The position numbers and the translations under genes were made by a program. A stretch of 43,247 nt of DNA from a bacterium (GTDB taxonomy: Bacteria > Electryoneota > Electryoneia > Electryoneales > Electryoneaceae): NCBI GenBank assembly GCA_020444425.1, contig JAHLLB010000038.1:1-43247 (forward strand), in the 5' to 3' direction. The notes below the pieces were generated by a model. The model was given only the letters and a program-made list of their open reading frames with translations, searched no databases and was not told the origin of the DNA. Below are positions 8,515 through 16,653 of this stretch, piece after piece (the first letter of the stretch is position 1; each line of letters begins with the position of its first letter).

Positions 8515-8874
8515 TCACACGCGGATGATGTCACCCTTCAACGAATACAGAATGGAAAGCACGTCCTTCTTCTCTTCTTCGCCGATGTTGTTTTTGTCCA
8601 TGGCGGAAAACACATCATCAATGGCAGACATGTACTCTTCTTCAGAGATATTCATGCCCTTGTGCGTCGTGAGCATATCGCGTCCCGTGTATTCTTGGGG
8701 ACCACCCGAACCGGCACAGAAGAACTCGACCAGCATTCGTTTCGAGTGTTCAACGTCTTCGGCAATTTCAAAGCGAGTGGCTATCTTGGGGTTTGCGAAG
8801 TGCAAGTCTACGACGTCGTTAACCAGCGTTGTGATCCCTTCTTCGGCCCCGAGACGGTTATAAAGCGACTCCAT
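8515..8874 (-). CDS. glbN: Group I truncated haemoglobin
   Basis: 119 residues, the usual length of group I (TrHbN-type) globins. The N terminus 'LYNRLGAEEGITTLVNDVVD', the 'GGPQEYTGRDM' segment and the proximal haem ligand His71 in 'MLTTHKGMNI' are diagnostic. Group I globins bind O2 and NO and are often linked to NO detoxification or O2 handling. In an anaerobe with oxygen-sensitive Dsr proteins, protection against NO or O2 is a reasonable inference. An AGGA site precedes the ATG. A palindrome resembling a DtxR-family iron box lies about 125 bases upstream (8999-9014), hinting at iron control. The gene stands alone, transcribed against the metal-uptake genes. Confidence 0.9.
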   Translation of the reverse strand: MESLYNRLGAEEGITTLVNDVVDLHFANPKIATRFEIAEDVEHSKRMLVEFFCAGSGGPQEYTGRDMLTTHKGMNISEEEYMSAIDDVFSAMDKNNIGEEEKKDVLSILYSLKGDIIRV

Positions 8875-8998
8875 ACCTGTTCCTCATCTCTCATCGGGCT
8901 GGTTTTGTATCTGCATCACAGCCCAGCCCTTGGCGATGAAGAGAGGTAGATCTGCGTATGTTCCTCTTATAAGCAAGGGTACGCATAGATGCGGAAAG

Positions 8999-9014
8999 GT
9001 TAGGTAAGCCTAAC
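8999..9014. promoter_or_regulatory. DtxR/IdeR-like palindrome upstream of the globin gene
   Basis: GTTAGG-TAAG-CCTAAC is a perfect inverted repeat with 6-bp arms. It contains the TTAGG...CCTAA half-sites seen in DtxR/IdeR-family operators, with a shorter centre than the classical box. On the minus strand a TATAAG that could serve as a -10 lies about 30 bases downstream (near 8966). Regulation of glbN by an iron- or manganese-responsive repressor is inferred. Confidence 0.4.
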
Positions 9015-9097
9015 ACAAAAGCAAGGAGTGTTGAACTGTATTTCTGGATTGAAAGCTGAAAGAGAGCCGGATTCTTGCTGGCTCGCCAGATTCGGCC

Positions 9098-9243
9098 GGC
9101 AGGGGAAAGGTTCGCTGCATGCGCTGACGGTTTCGGTGATCAACCTGACCGATGTCGCGTACCGGGATCACCTCTCCCGCGTCAAGTCGATTCTCCCCGA
9201 ACCGGGGCGAAATGTCAGCGTGGTGTGTCGGGTGTACTCATGA
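9098..9243 (+). pseudogene. Stranded 3' fragment of a ZnuD-like TonB receptor gene
   Basis: The frame from about 9110 to the TGA at 9241-9243 encodes SLHALTVSVINLTDVAYRDH and onward, matching the last codons of the receptor gene at 6166-8439 almost exactly. Similarity begins abruptly near 9098 (equivalent to about 8293), and no plug or barrel precedes it. Most base differences I can align are silent (for example ttg/ctg, cac/cat, acc/acg, tcc/tcg, atc/att, ccc/ccg). The amino-acid changes are Ser to Gly at the start, Tyr to Cys near the end, and the final residue. This is the tail of a former paralogue or a diverged duplication, with no signal peptide, so not a working gene. Confidence 0.85.
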
Positions 9244-9249
9244 AAAGAA

Positions 9250-9273
9250 AACCCGGTTTCGGAAAACCGGGTT
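9250..9273 (-). terminator. Terminator of the MYG1/DHH-like gene
   Basis: AACCCGGTTT (9250-9259) and AAACCGGGTT (9264-9273) form a perfect 10-bp stem with a 4-base loop. On the minus strand it is followed by a T-rich run and lies 20 bases after the stop at 9294. Confidence 0.8.
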
Positions 9274-9293
9274 GAATGCAGTTCAGAGTACGA

Positions 9294-10805
9294 TCACTTC
9301 CGTTTCGCCTGCTTCAGCTTGTCGGCGAAGAGGTCGCCCAATGTGCCGGCTTTGGGTGTGGAGGCCGTGCGTTCCTTGTGCAATTTGCAGTTGAGGAAGC
9401 GCAGCGGGAACATGGTGCATTTGTCCTCGAGACAATGATCGTCCGGGCAGAACCAGTCGGGCATCTTGTCGTCCGGGCGGAGGTCGGTGCGCACCAGTTC
9501 GATAATCTCCTGCCAGCTCAGGGCGCTCGGTTCGACGTCTGGCGCTTTCGCGCTGCCACGGTTGAGCAGTCGCTTCGACGGATGCAGGAACCAGCCCTGG
9601 AAGATGCCGACGCGTCCCAGATCCTTCGGCAGTTTCGCGCCATTATCCTTGCGGCGGATGATTTCCGCGCCTCGCAGGCGTTTTGCGACACGTTCGAGGT
9701 TCAGCAACGGGCTGCCGTCCTTGCGCATCCCGGCCTGCAGGGTGACGGCGTGCGTTTCCGGATGGTAATACAGCACCGCCTGCACGCCACGACGGTAGCG
9801 CGCGGCCTTGATCGTGAGGCCGTTCTTGGACGCAATCGATGCCATCGAGACGCCGCGTCCACGGTGTACTTTCGCGCTGCGTTCGATTTCGTCAATGGCG
9901 TTGAACCAGTCCGCTTCACGCTGGATGATCGCGGTGAACAATTTCAGCGCGACAGACTGGTACGTTTCCGATTCCTCGCCGTATTCCTTCGCCAATCCAT
10001 CCAGCGCGGCGGTGAGCAGGATGCGCCGTTCGACTTCCGCTTCGGGCAACGCCTGATCGCCGCTGGCGATCAGCTGCGACGCGAACGACAGCATTTTTTC
10101 CATGTCACGTCGTGCCGTCCAACCCATCTGCGACGCGATTTCGTGCGACTGGCCCCGTTCCGGCCACTCGTTCGGGGATTTGCGTTCGATGAAATCGCTC
10201 TCGAACGTCCCGGTCTGCAACACGTAGCTGAGCGTGCGGTCGAACCGCGCGGCGGTTTCGTTCGGCGGGTCCGGCTCGTTCTCACCGGCAATCGCGAGAC
10301 CGTGCAGCATCATGCTGATCAGCTCGACAACGTCTTCGTCTGATTCGGCGAGCTGGTGCACGCCTTCGATCAGACCGTGCGGCGCGAGCAGGTGATGCAC
10401 CGCCTGGCGGCTGGTCATTGCCTGGCCGCGAGCGTCATGCGCGTTGGTGTAGGGCAGCAGGTAGCGGTAGCGTGGGTGATCATCCACCTCAACCGCTTTC
10501 GCGACGAGTTCGGACGCGCAAACGTCCCACTTGTCGACGTTCTTCTGCCCTTCGACAGGATGAGTATCGAGGCGTCCCCCGCCGGTATCGACGGCGAGCG
10601 TGCCTTCCTTTTCGAGCTGGTCGGCGGTTTTACCGTCAGGGAGCTCGTTGGCAGAAACAAACTGCAGCTGTGCATCCTTCACGCCGGGGAAATGCTTCTC
10701 TCCGTGTTGCCGCAGCAGGTAGACGGAAAAGACAGCGTCGAGATCGGGGTGGACGTGCGTCAGCAGAGTTGTAACGGTGATCGGTACGTCAGGTGTCGGA
10801 TTCAT
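9294..10805 (-). CDS. MYG1/DHH-like predicted phosphoesterase with C-terminal Cys cluster
   Basis: 503 residues from the ATG at 10805; an in-frame ATG at 10889 would add a low-complexity leader. The N terminus holds 'THVHPDLDAV', like motif I of DHH/MYG1-type metal-dependent phosphoesterases, and 'VDTGGGRLDTHP' about 60 residues later, like their second metal-binding motif. A 'CASELVAKAV' helix follows, as in MYG1-like proteins. The middle is alpha-helical and charged. The C-terminal 65 or so residues carry C-x4-H-C-x4-C and further C/H residues ('CPDDHCLEDKC', 'NCKLH'), possibly a zinc site. Family assignment rests on motifs only. If correct, it would cleave phosphodiester bonds in nucleic acid or small nucleotides. 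The gene is monocistronic with its own terminator. Confidence 0.5.
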   Translation of the reverse strand: MNPTPDVPITVTTLLTHVHPDLDAVFSVYLLRQHGEKHFPGVKDAQLQFVSANELPDGKTADQLEKEGTLAVDTGGGRLDTHPVEGQKNVDKWDVCASELVAKAVEVDDHPRYRYLLPYTNAHDARGQAMTSRQAVHHLLAPHGLIEGVHQLAESDEDVVELISMMLHGLAIAGENEPDPPNETAARFDRTLSYVLQTGTFESDFIERKSPNEWPERGQSHEIASQMGWTARRDMEKMLSFASQLIASGDQALPEAEVERRILLTAALDGLAKEYGEESETYQSVALKLFTAIIQREADWFNAIDEIERSAKVHRGRGVSMASIASKNGLTIKAARYRRGVQAVLYYHPETHAVTLQAGMRKDGSPLLNLERVAKRLRGAEIIRRKDNGAKLPKDLGRVGIFQGWFLHPSKRLLNRGSAKAPDVEPSALSWQEIIELVRTDLRPDDKMPDWFCPDDHCLEDKCTMFPLRFLNCKLHKERTASTPKAGTLGDLFADKLKQAKRK

Positions 10806-11056
10806 GGGGGGCAAGCTACGGAGGCGGTTGAGGGTACGCAACAGAGATGGCGGCTCCCCGCGCTGTCCCTGCGGGAACCACCAGAACACGAAAAGTTATT
10901 GCAGGGTTACAGCTTGTGAGAGCAGCTTTTCGTATTGTGGCCAATGGCACAGTCTTTGGTTTTCCAAACACTTTCCTTAGTCAAGGCTACGATTCGGGTT
11001 GCGCGATGCGTAGTTTTCGTCTCACCTTAGGAATCCGGGAGAAGCTGGGTAGGGGT

Positions 11057-12790
11057 ATGGCAGACAAACACAACCAGAAATCGATCCTCGAGCAATGTGA
11101 GTCGATAGAGGATCCACGCATCCGTCACTTGATCGCGACGGTCGTTGCCGATCTGCGCCGCTTTGCGGAGGAGCAGGTGGGGCAGCTGGACGATCTCGTT
11201 GAGATCGGTGTCGCGATGTCGTCGCAGGAAGACATCGCGGCAGTGCTCGAGATGATTCTCGGTCAGGCGAGGAAGGTGACACATTCCGACGGCGGGACGT
11301 TGTACCTCGTCAGCGATGATGGCCGCTTCCTCGATTTCCACGTGGTGCACAACGACACACTCGACATGCACCAGGGCGGCACCTCCGGTGTACCGGTCAA
11401 CATACCGCCTGTTCCGCTCTTCACCGGTGATGGTGAACCCAACCACACGAATGTATCCGCCCACGTCGCGCATGCCGGCGAGTTGGTCAACATTCCCGAT
11501 GTGTATGAGTATGAGGAAAAGGAGTTTGATTTCCGTGGCGCGCGCGCGTTCGACAAGCAGATGAATTACCGCGGCACGTCGATGTTGACCGTGCCGATGC
11601 GGGATCACACCAACACAACGATTGGCGTGTTGCAGTTGATCAACGCCTCCGAGGTGGACAGCGGAAACGTGGTCGAGTTCGACACCACACACGAACGCCG
11701 GGTGATGTCGTTGGCCAGCCTTGCGGCGGTGATGCTGACGCAGCAGCAGTTGATCGCTGAGATGAAGCAGTTGTTCAACTCCTTCATCCGGGCGATTGCG
11801 ACCGCGATTGACGCCAAATCGAACCACACGGGCAACCACATCGCGCGTGTCACCGAGTTGACGATGATGATCGCCGGTCAGGTGAACGAGGTAACGACCG
11901 GTCCGTTCGGACAGACCACCTTCACTCCGGACGAGATGGAAGCGCTGCGCATCGCGACCTGGTTGCACGATACCGGCAAGATTACGACGCCGGTGCATGT
12001 TGTTGACAAGGCAACGCGGCTGGAAACCGTCTTTGATCGGATTGAGCTGATTCGCACCCGGTATGCGTTGATGCGGGAACAGGCGAAGCGGCTGGCGCTG
12101 GAGAAGATGCTGGCGTCCGGAGCGCACACCAACGGCACCGGAAAGCAGTCCCGCGACAAGGTGCAGCGTGAGCTGGACCGGACGTTGGAACAGCTTGACA
12201 AAGACTACGCGTTCCTCGAGCAAATGAACAACGGCGACCGGTTCATGGATGAGGAGGCGCTGGAAAAACTGGCGAAGATCGCGGGTCGAACGTTTGAGGG
12301 TAAGGAAAAGCCGCTGCCGGCGTTGACTCAGGATGAAATCGCGAACCTGTCGATTCCGAAGGGGACGTTGACCTACGACGAACGCCAGATCATTAACAAT
12401 CACGTGGTGATGACTGAGCGCATCCTCGAAGAAATTGCGTGGCCGGGCAACATGAAGGATGTGGCGAAGATTGCCGCCGACCATCACGAGAAGCTGAACG
12501 GGCTCGGGTATCCGAAGGGTTTGAAAGGCGACGAAATCCTGCTGCAGTCGCGCATCATGGCGGTGGCGGATATTTTCGAGGCGTTGTCGGCGAAGGATCG
12601 GCCGTACAAGGCGCCGATGAAATTGTCGCAGGCGATCAAGATTCTGCGCTTCATGGTCAAGGACGGCGACCTGGACGGCGACGTGGTCGAGCTGTTCATC
12701 GGTTCAGGGCTGGTGTTTGAATATGCAAAGGAACGCTTGAGTCCGGACCAGATCGATGTGACCGCGCCTGAGGTGATCAAGACACACTGA
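11057..12790 (+). CDS. GAF-HD-GYP cyclic-di-GMP phosphodiesterase
   Basis: 577 residues from the ATG at 11057 (preceded by GGGTAGGGG). The frame stays open to 10847, but that extension looks non-coding. Residues about 45-220 form a GAF sensor domain ('DGGTLYLVSDDG' to 'IGVLQLINASE'). Residues about 245-570 form an HD-GYP domain with 'NHTGNHIARV', the HD pair in 'LHDTGK' (about 304), 'HHEKLNGLGYP' (about 475-485) and 'IMAVADIFEALSAKDRPYK'. HD-GYP enzymes hydrolyse cyclic-di-GMP. No membrane segment or receiver domain is present, so it is likely a cytosolic enzyme responding to a small ligand. About 150 residues, including a charged coiled-coil-like stretch, separate the HD and GYP motifs, which is longer than the minimal domain. 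No cognate diguanylate cyclase is in the window. Confidence 0.9.
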   Translation: MADKHNQKSILEQCESIEDPRIRHLIATVVADLRRFAEEQVGQLDDLVEIGVAMSSQEDIAAVLEMILGQARKVTHSDGGTLYLVSDDGRFLDFHVVHNDTLDMHQGGTSGVPVNIPPVPLFTGDGEPNHTNVSAHVAHAGELVNIPDVYEYEEKEFDFRGARAFDKQMNYRGTSMLTVPMRDHTNTTIGVLQLINASEVDSGNVVEFDTTHERRVMSLASLAAVMLTQQQLIAEMKQLFNSFIRAIATAIDAKSNHTGNHIARVTELTMMIAGQVNEVTTGPFGQTTFTPDEMEALRIATWLHDTGKITTPVHVVDKATRLETVFDRIELIRTRYALMREQAKRLALEKMLASGAHTNGTGKQSRDKVQRELDRTLEQLDKDYAFLEQMNNGDRFMDEEALEKLAKIAGRTFEGKEKPLPALTQDEIANLSIPKGTLTYDERQIINNHVVMTERILEEIAWPGNMKDVAKIAADHHEKLNGLGYPKGLKGDEILLQSRIMAVADIFEALSAKDRPYKAPMKLSQAIKILRFMVKDGDLDGDVVELFIGSGLVFEYAKERLSPDQIDVTAPEVIKTH

Positions 12791-12927
12791 TTTGTCGATA
12801 AACGGCTGGAACTTCCTCCCGTCAGTTCGGTACATTCGATAGCACACGAACCATACGAACCCCTGCGGCGACCGTTGCGCCGTGGGGTTTCGCTCTCTCC
12901 GACACAGCGCAACCGGTGGGGATTGTC

Positions 12928-14703
12928 ATGATACGCCGAGCAGGTCTTTCGCTTCTGATTACCGCACTCATCATAGTCAGCTTCAGCACATCAACTTTCG
13001 CGACACCGTTCACCGAGGCGGTTCAGGCCAACGACGAGGCGGCGCTGGACACGCTGCTCGCGGGCGAGGATGCCGCGAAGTTGATGAACCGCACGGACGA
13101 AAGTGACATGGCGCCAATTCATTATGCCGTGGAGTTGAATCTCCGGGCGCTGCTCAGCAAGCTGGTCAAGGCCGGCGCGGATCTGGAGGTGGAAGATCCG
13201 TATGGCCGGACGCCGTTGCTGCTGGCGGCGGATCGCGGGGACGCCGAGGTGACGGGCTACCTGCTGCGAAACGGGGCAGCGTCGGATGCGGAGGACGACG
13301 CCGGCTTCACCGCTATGCACTACACGGCAATGTCGACCTCAGTCGCGACGATGGACACGCTGCTGAGCTGGTCGGCGAATGTGGATGCAACCGATGACCT
13401 TGACCGTGGTCCGTTGACCAGCGCCGTGCTCGCACGTCAGCCGGAGATGATCGACAAGTTGTTGCTCGCCGGCGCGAACCCGAACCTGCGGGACAAGAAC
13501 GGGATGGGGCCGTTGCACCACGCCGTCATGATCGGCGCGGGGGATGTGGTCGCCGAGCTGGTGAAGCAGTTTTCCGACATCGACATGCTGACCGGGACCG
13601 GTCTGGCAGACGATGCGTGGGAGGGTGCGACGGCGCTGCACCTGGCGATTGCGTTCGACAACAACGAGCTGATGGAGCAGTTGATCGCGGCGGGAGCGTC
13701 CACCGCGATTGCCAACCGAAAAGGCGACACGCCTTTGATGCTGGCGATTCGTCAAGCGCCGGGCTCAACGGTCACCCGTTTACTGGCGCTGGACGCGTCC
13801 CAGGAAAACGTGGACGGCGACGAGACCCCGATGTCGCTGGCGTTGGAACGGGGAGATGTGGCGTTGATCGGCAGCCTGGTCGATCACGGCGCGAAGTTGG
13901 ATGTGCCGCTGCCTTCCGGCGACCTGCCGTTGCTGGCGGCGGTGCGGATGAACAATCCGGAACTGGTGGAGGTGCTGCTCGAACGTGGTGCCCGGGCGGA
14001 TACCACGGCACAGGAGGAATACCCGCTGGAGCTGGCGTTGGTGAATGGCAACTTGACCATCGCCGCCCGTCTGCTGGATTCCGGTGCGAATCCGAATCGT
14101 GTGTTTGCGCCGTATTCGACATCCGTGTTTGGCACGGCGGTCCCGCGCACGCCGTTATCCATCGCTGTGCGGGCGAACAGCCTGCCGTTGACTCGTCTGC
14201 TACTGGACCGTGGTGCCGATGTGAACCAGACGGTACCCGATTGGGACCAGACGCTGCTCGAACAGGCGGTGGAGAAGGCAGATTTGCCGTTAGTTCGCCT
14301 GCTGGTGGCCGAGGGCGCGGCGATCACTCCACACACCGATCCGTCGGAGGACTCGGTCGGACTGGCGTTGACACGGGGCTATCCGTACCTGCGGGAAGTG
14401 CTGAAGGCGGACAGTTTCGATGCCACCGCGACTGATCGCAACGGCAACAGCTACCTGCATCTGGCGACGGCGAATGTGGACGATCCGAGGTTGATCCGTC
14501 TGCTTGCGGCTTCGGGAACGCAGGTTGACGCGACGAACGCGAAGGGCTCGACGCCAATGCATGACGCCGCCCGGCGGATGCGTGGTGATCAGGTGCGTGT
14601 GTTGTTGCAACTGGGTGCCGACGCGACAATGCTGGACGCCGAAAGCCGCACCGCGCTGGATGTCGCGCGTGGTGGTGCGAAGGTTGTGCTACTGACGCGG
14701 TGA
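12928..14703 (+). CDS. Exported ankyrin-repeat protein
   Basis: 591 residues from the ATG at 12928, which has GGTGGGG about seven bases upstream; an in-frame GTG at 12916 is less likely. Residues 1-25 form a signal peptide (MIRR, hydrophobic core, TFA before cleavage). The rest is a run of about 15 ankyrin repeats ('GRTPLLLAADRGDAEVTGYLLRNGA', 'NGMGPLHHAVMIGAGDVVAELVKQF', 'GSTPMHDAARRMRGDQVRVLLQLGA' and others). Ankyrin solenoids mediate protein-protein contacts; a periplasmic or surface binding role is inferred. It stands alone between the phosphodiesterase gene and a convergent small membrane protein gene, whose 3' end overlaps it by 15 bases. Confidence 0.85.
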   Translation: MIRRAGLSLLITALIIVSFSTSTFATPFTEAVQANDEAALDTLLAGEDAAKLMNRTDESDMAPIHYAVELNLRALLSKLVKAGADLEVEDPYGRTPLLLAADRGDAEVTGYLLRNGAASDAEDDAGFTAMHYTAMSTSVATMDTLLSWSANVDATDDLDRGPLTSAVLARQPEMIDKLLLAGANPNLRDKNGMGPLHHAVMIGAGDVVAELVKQFSDIDMLTGTGLADDAWEGATALHLAIAFDNNELMEQLIAAGASTAIANRKGDTPLMLAIRQAPGSTVTRLLALDASQENVDGDETPMSLALERGDVALIGSLVDHGAKLDVPLPSGDLPLLAAVRMNNPELVEVLLERGARADTTAQEEYPLELALVNGNLTIAARLLDSGANPNRVFAPYSTSVFGTAVPRTPLSIAVRANSLPLTRLLLDRGADVNQTVPDWDQTLLEQAVEKADLPLVRLLVAEGAAITPHTDPSEDSVGLALTRGYPYLREVLKADSFDATATDRNGNSYLHLATANVDDPRLIRLLAASGTQVDATNAKGSTPMHDAARRMRGDQVRVLLQLGADATMLDAESRTALDVARGGAKVVLLTR

Positions 14704-14928
14704 GCGACGGTTCATGTCTTCCGCCAGGGACCGTTCCAGTTCCGGCTGACGTTCGGACTCGGAGTAGATCAGCGGTGTCGCGTCGATGCCCTGTTCGAGG
14801 TTGCGGGAGACGGTTGATCGTGGCGGCGGGACGTACGCGAGCAGTGCAAACAAGGCGATCAACGCCAGCAGTCCGGCGAGGAACGCGCGTTTGTTGGAAT
14901 GGGGTTTGGTGTACTCGCAACAGCTCAC
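14689..14928 (-). CDS. Small single-pass membrane protein, hypothetical
   Basis: 79 residues. The GTG start at 14928 has GGAG eight bases upstream. Residues about 14-33 form one membrane segment ('AFLAGLLALIALFALLAYVP'), after a short basic N terminus containing a Cys pair; the C-terminal 45 residues are polar and charged. I do not recognise the family. The last 15 bases overlap the end of the ankyrin gene on the other strand. The DNA upstream (14940-15290) is a repeat cluster, so any promoter must lie within or next to it. Confidence 0.45.
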   Translation of the reverse strand: MSCCEYTKPHSNKRAFLAGLLALIALFALLAYVPPPRSTVSRNLEQGIDATPLIYSESERQPELERSLAEDMNRRSPRQ

Positions 14929-14979
14929 GATAGACTCCGTGTCACGATTTTCGCGATCATTCTCGCGTCCAGAAACGTG

Positions 14980-15047
14980 CTCCAGACATTCGTGTCTGGG
15001 GTGATGATGTCCGGGGTGAATGTGCCCCTGCTGGCTCCGCCAGCAAG
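14980..15047. repeat. Family B repeat units (intergenic)
   Basis: CCAGACA-ttcg-TGTCTGG (14982-14999) and 'aatgtgcccctgctggctcc' with a GCTGGC/GCCAGC stem (about 15018-15046) match two units of the intra-operon cluster at 24231-24410 (CCCAGACAT-ga-ATGTCTGGG and 'aaatgtgcccctgatggctg'). Confidence 0.75.
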
Positions 15048-15144
15048 GATCATCCTCAAGGTCAATCTCTTGGCCGTGTTGGCTTCGACAATGCGGCTCA
15101 TCAGCGTGTTTCTGCTGGATGCCCGGCTCGGTCCACTGTCACTC

Positions 15145-15220
15145 GTCCCCGGACTGAAGTCCGAGGGCGTGGGTGCGTCGGGTGCCAGGGAGTCTGCGAA
15201 TCCCGGGCTGAAGCCCGAGG
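15145..15220. repeat. Two family A palindromes (intergenic)
   Basis: CGGACT-ga-AGTCCG (15150-15163) and CGGGCT-ga-AGCCCG (15204-15217), each followed by 'aggg'. They are the same units as those inside the barrel gene at 3652-3665 and 3735-3748. A frame open across this cluster (14925-15317, minus) is repeat-derived and not called as a gene. Confidence 0.8.
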
Positions 15221-15235
15221 GCAAGTTATCTTTTT

Positions 15236-15268
15236 CGCCGTCCGCCGTCCGCCGTCCGCCGTCCGCAG
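15236..15268. repeat. GTCCGCC tandem heptamer
   Basis: About four head-to-tail copies of a 7-base unit (gtccgcc), directly before the 3' end of the exporter gene. A related run of 'ccgcagaccccc' type occurs at 38288-38330, next to another repeat cluster. Such short tandem runs commonly sit at the ends of larger intergenic repeat elements. Confidence 0.7.
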
Positions 15269-15288
15269 CCTGCCGCCCAGAGCCCGTC

Positions 15289-16653
15289 CTAAAACACTTT
15301 ATCGAACAGCACACCACCGAACGCCAGCCACGCCATCAGCAGCGTCAGGATCAAGTTGAAGGACTGGCCGACGACATACAGGATCATCGGTTTTCCGCCG
15401 GCCATCTGGCTGGCCAGCTCCTTGAAGTTAGATTCCAGGCCGATACTGACAAACGCCATGCAGAACAGCCAGCCGCGCAGTTTGACGGTGACTGGTTTCA
15501 GCACCTCGGCTTCAACCGCTTCCAGGCCCATCGAAGGAACGAGAATAAAGGAGAATACCAGCGACGCCGCGACGAAGCCGACGATGAACTTCGGGAACCG
15601 GTACCAGATCTCCATGGCTGGGACCCGTGGCGCGCCCTTGGTCCGTTCGACGTTGGTCGTCCAATAGACCGCGACGACGAATGCGACGAGGCCGATGAGC
15701 ACGTTCTGGATCATCTTGACCACCGCCGCGACCTTTTCGGCGTCTTCTCCGAGGAACGCGCCTGCCGCGACCACCGCGCCGGTGGCGTCGATGGTGCCGC
15801 CCATCCAAGCGCCGCCGACGATGGGATCCATGCCGACTCCCTTGATCAGCATCGGCATGAAGATCATCATCAGCACGGTGAAGATGAGCGTCATCCCAAC
15901 CGCCAGCGCAAGTTCGTTTTTCCTGGCGCGGGATGCGGCCGCAGTCGCAATGGCCGCCGAGACACCGCAGACCGAGGTTGCCGCCGCGATGACGATGGTT
16001 AATGCCTTCGATTTCATCTTCAGCACCTTGACGCCGAAGTTGAACATGAAGATGATAACGATCGGGGTGACCACCCAGGCGACGAGCAGTCCCGGGCCAC
16101 CGAGGGCGAGAATTTTGGAGAAGAGGATTTCCGCACCGAGCAGGACCAGTCCGGTCTTGATGTAGGTTTCGCAGCAGGACCCTTCGAGCAGCCATTTCGG
16201 TGTGCCGATGGTATTGGAAATCAGCAGCCCGATCAACAGTGCCCAGAACGCGTACCCGAGTCCGTACGCGCTGACCTGGAGCTGATGCGCGAGCAGGTAG
16301 GAGACGGTCGCGAGGGTGAAGACGACGAGATACCCGAGCGGGTACGCTCCGACCCTCCCCCTTATAAGACGGTTGGCGACGGTGAACAGGAGGCCGAGCC
16401 CGAGCATCGTCAGCAGCAACGGGATCCACAGGGACTGATCACCGGAATAGAACACGTCCAGCGGGTTGGTATCCCACTTGCCGAGTTTGGGCACCTTGCC
16501 GATCCACCCGGCGGCAGCGCCGACGATGAGGATGAAGCCGATCCAGACCGCCCACCAGTCTTCGCTGGTCAGCAGTTCTCGCCACCGGTTGACGTGCTGG
16601 ACTTCGACGACTGTGCTCTCGGGAGGGGTGGATTGGGACGTTTGCGTTGCCAT
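15289..16653 (-). CDS. YeiH/PSE-family putative sulfate (sulfur anion) exporter
   Basis: 454 residues with about 11-12 membrane segments. The family signature 'SVCGVSAAIATAAASRARKNEL' and 'GGTIDATGAVVAAGAFLGEDA' are those of the conserved hypothetical 698 / putative sulfate exporter (PSE) family. Members are repeatedly found beside sulfur genes, but the transported ion is not firmly established for most. The start has GAGGA seven bases upstream. It diverges from dsrA across 584 bases, so I infer export or exchange of sulfite, sulfate or a related anion serving the dsr pathway. The N terminus is about 30 residues of polar sequence before the first helix. Confidence 0.85.
   Translation of the reverse strand: MATQTSQSTPPESTVVEVQHVNRWRELLTSEDWWAVWIGFILIVGAAAGWIGKVPKLGKWDTNPLDVFYSGDQSLWIPLLLTMLGLGLLFTVANRLIRGRVGAYPLGYLVVFTLATVSYLLAHQLQVSAYGLGYAFWALLIGLLISNTIGTPKWLLEGSCCETYIKTGLVLLGAEILFSKILALGGPGLLVAWVVTPIVIIFMFNFGVKVLKMKSKALTIVIAAATSVCGVSAAIATAAASRARKNELALAVGMTLIFTVLMMIFMPMLIKGVGMDPIVGGAWMGGTIDATGAVVAAGAFLGEDAEKVAAVVKMIQNVLIGLVAFVVAVYWTTNVERTKGAPRVPAMEIWYRFPKFIVGFVAASLVFSFILVPSMGLEAVEAEVLKPVTVKLRGWLFCMAFVSIGLESNFKELASQMAGGKPMILYVVGQSFNLILTLLMAWLAFGGVLFDKVF

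Noticed and set aside
10847..11056. 70-codon N-terminal extension of the HD-GYP gene
   Set aside because: No similarity to a domain, and the ATG at 11057 has a good ribosome site and begins a normal protein.
14925..15317. Open minus-strand frame of 130 codons overlapping the start of the small membrane protein gene
   Set aside because: Nearly all of it is translated from repeat families A and B and the heptamer tandem. It has no domain and no independent support.
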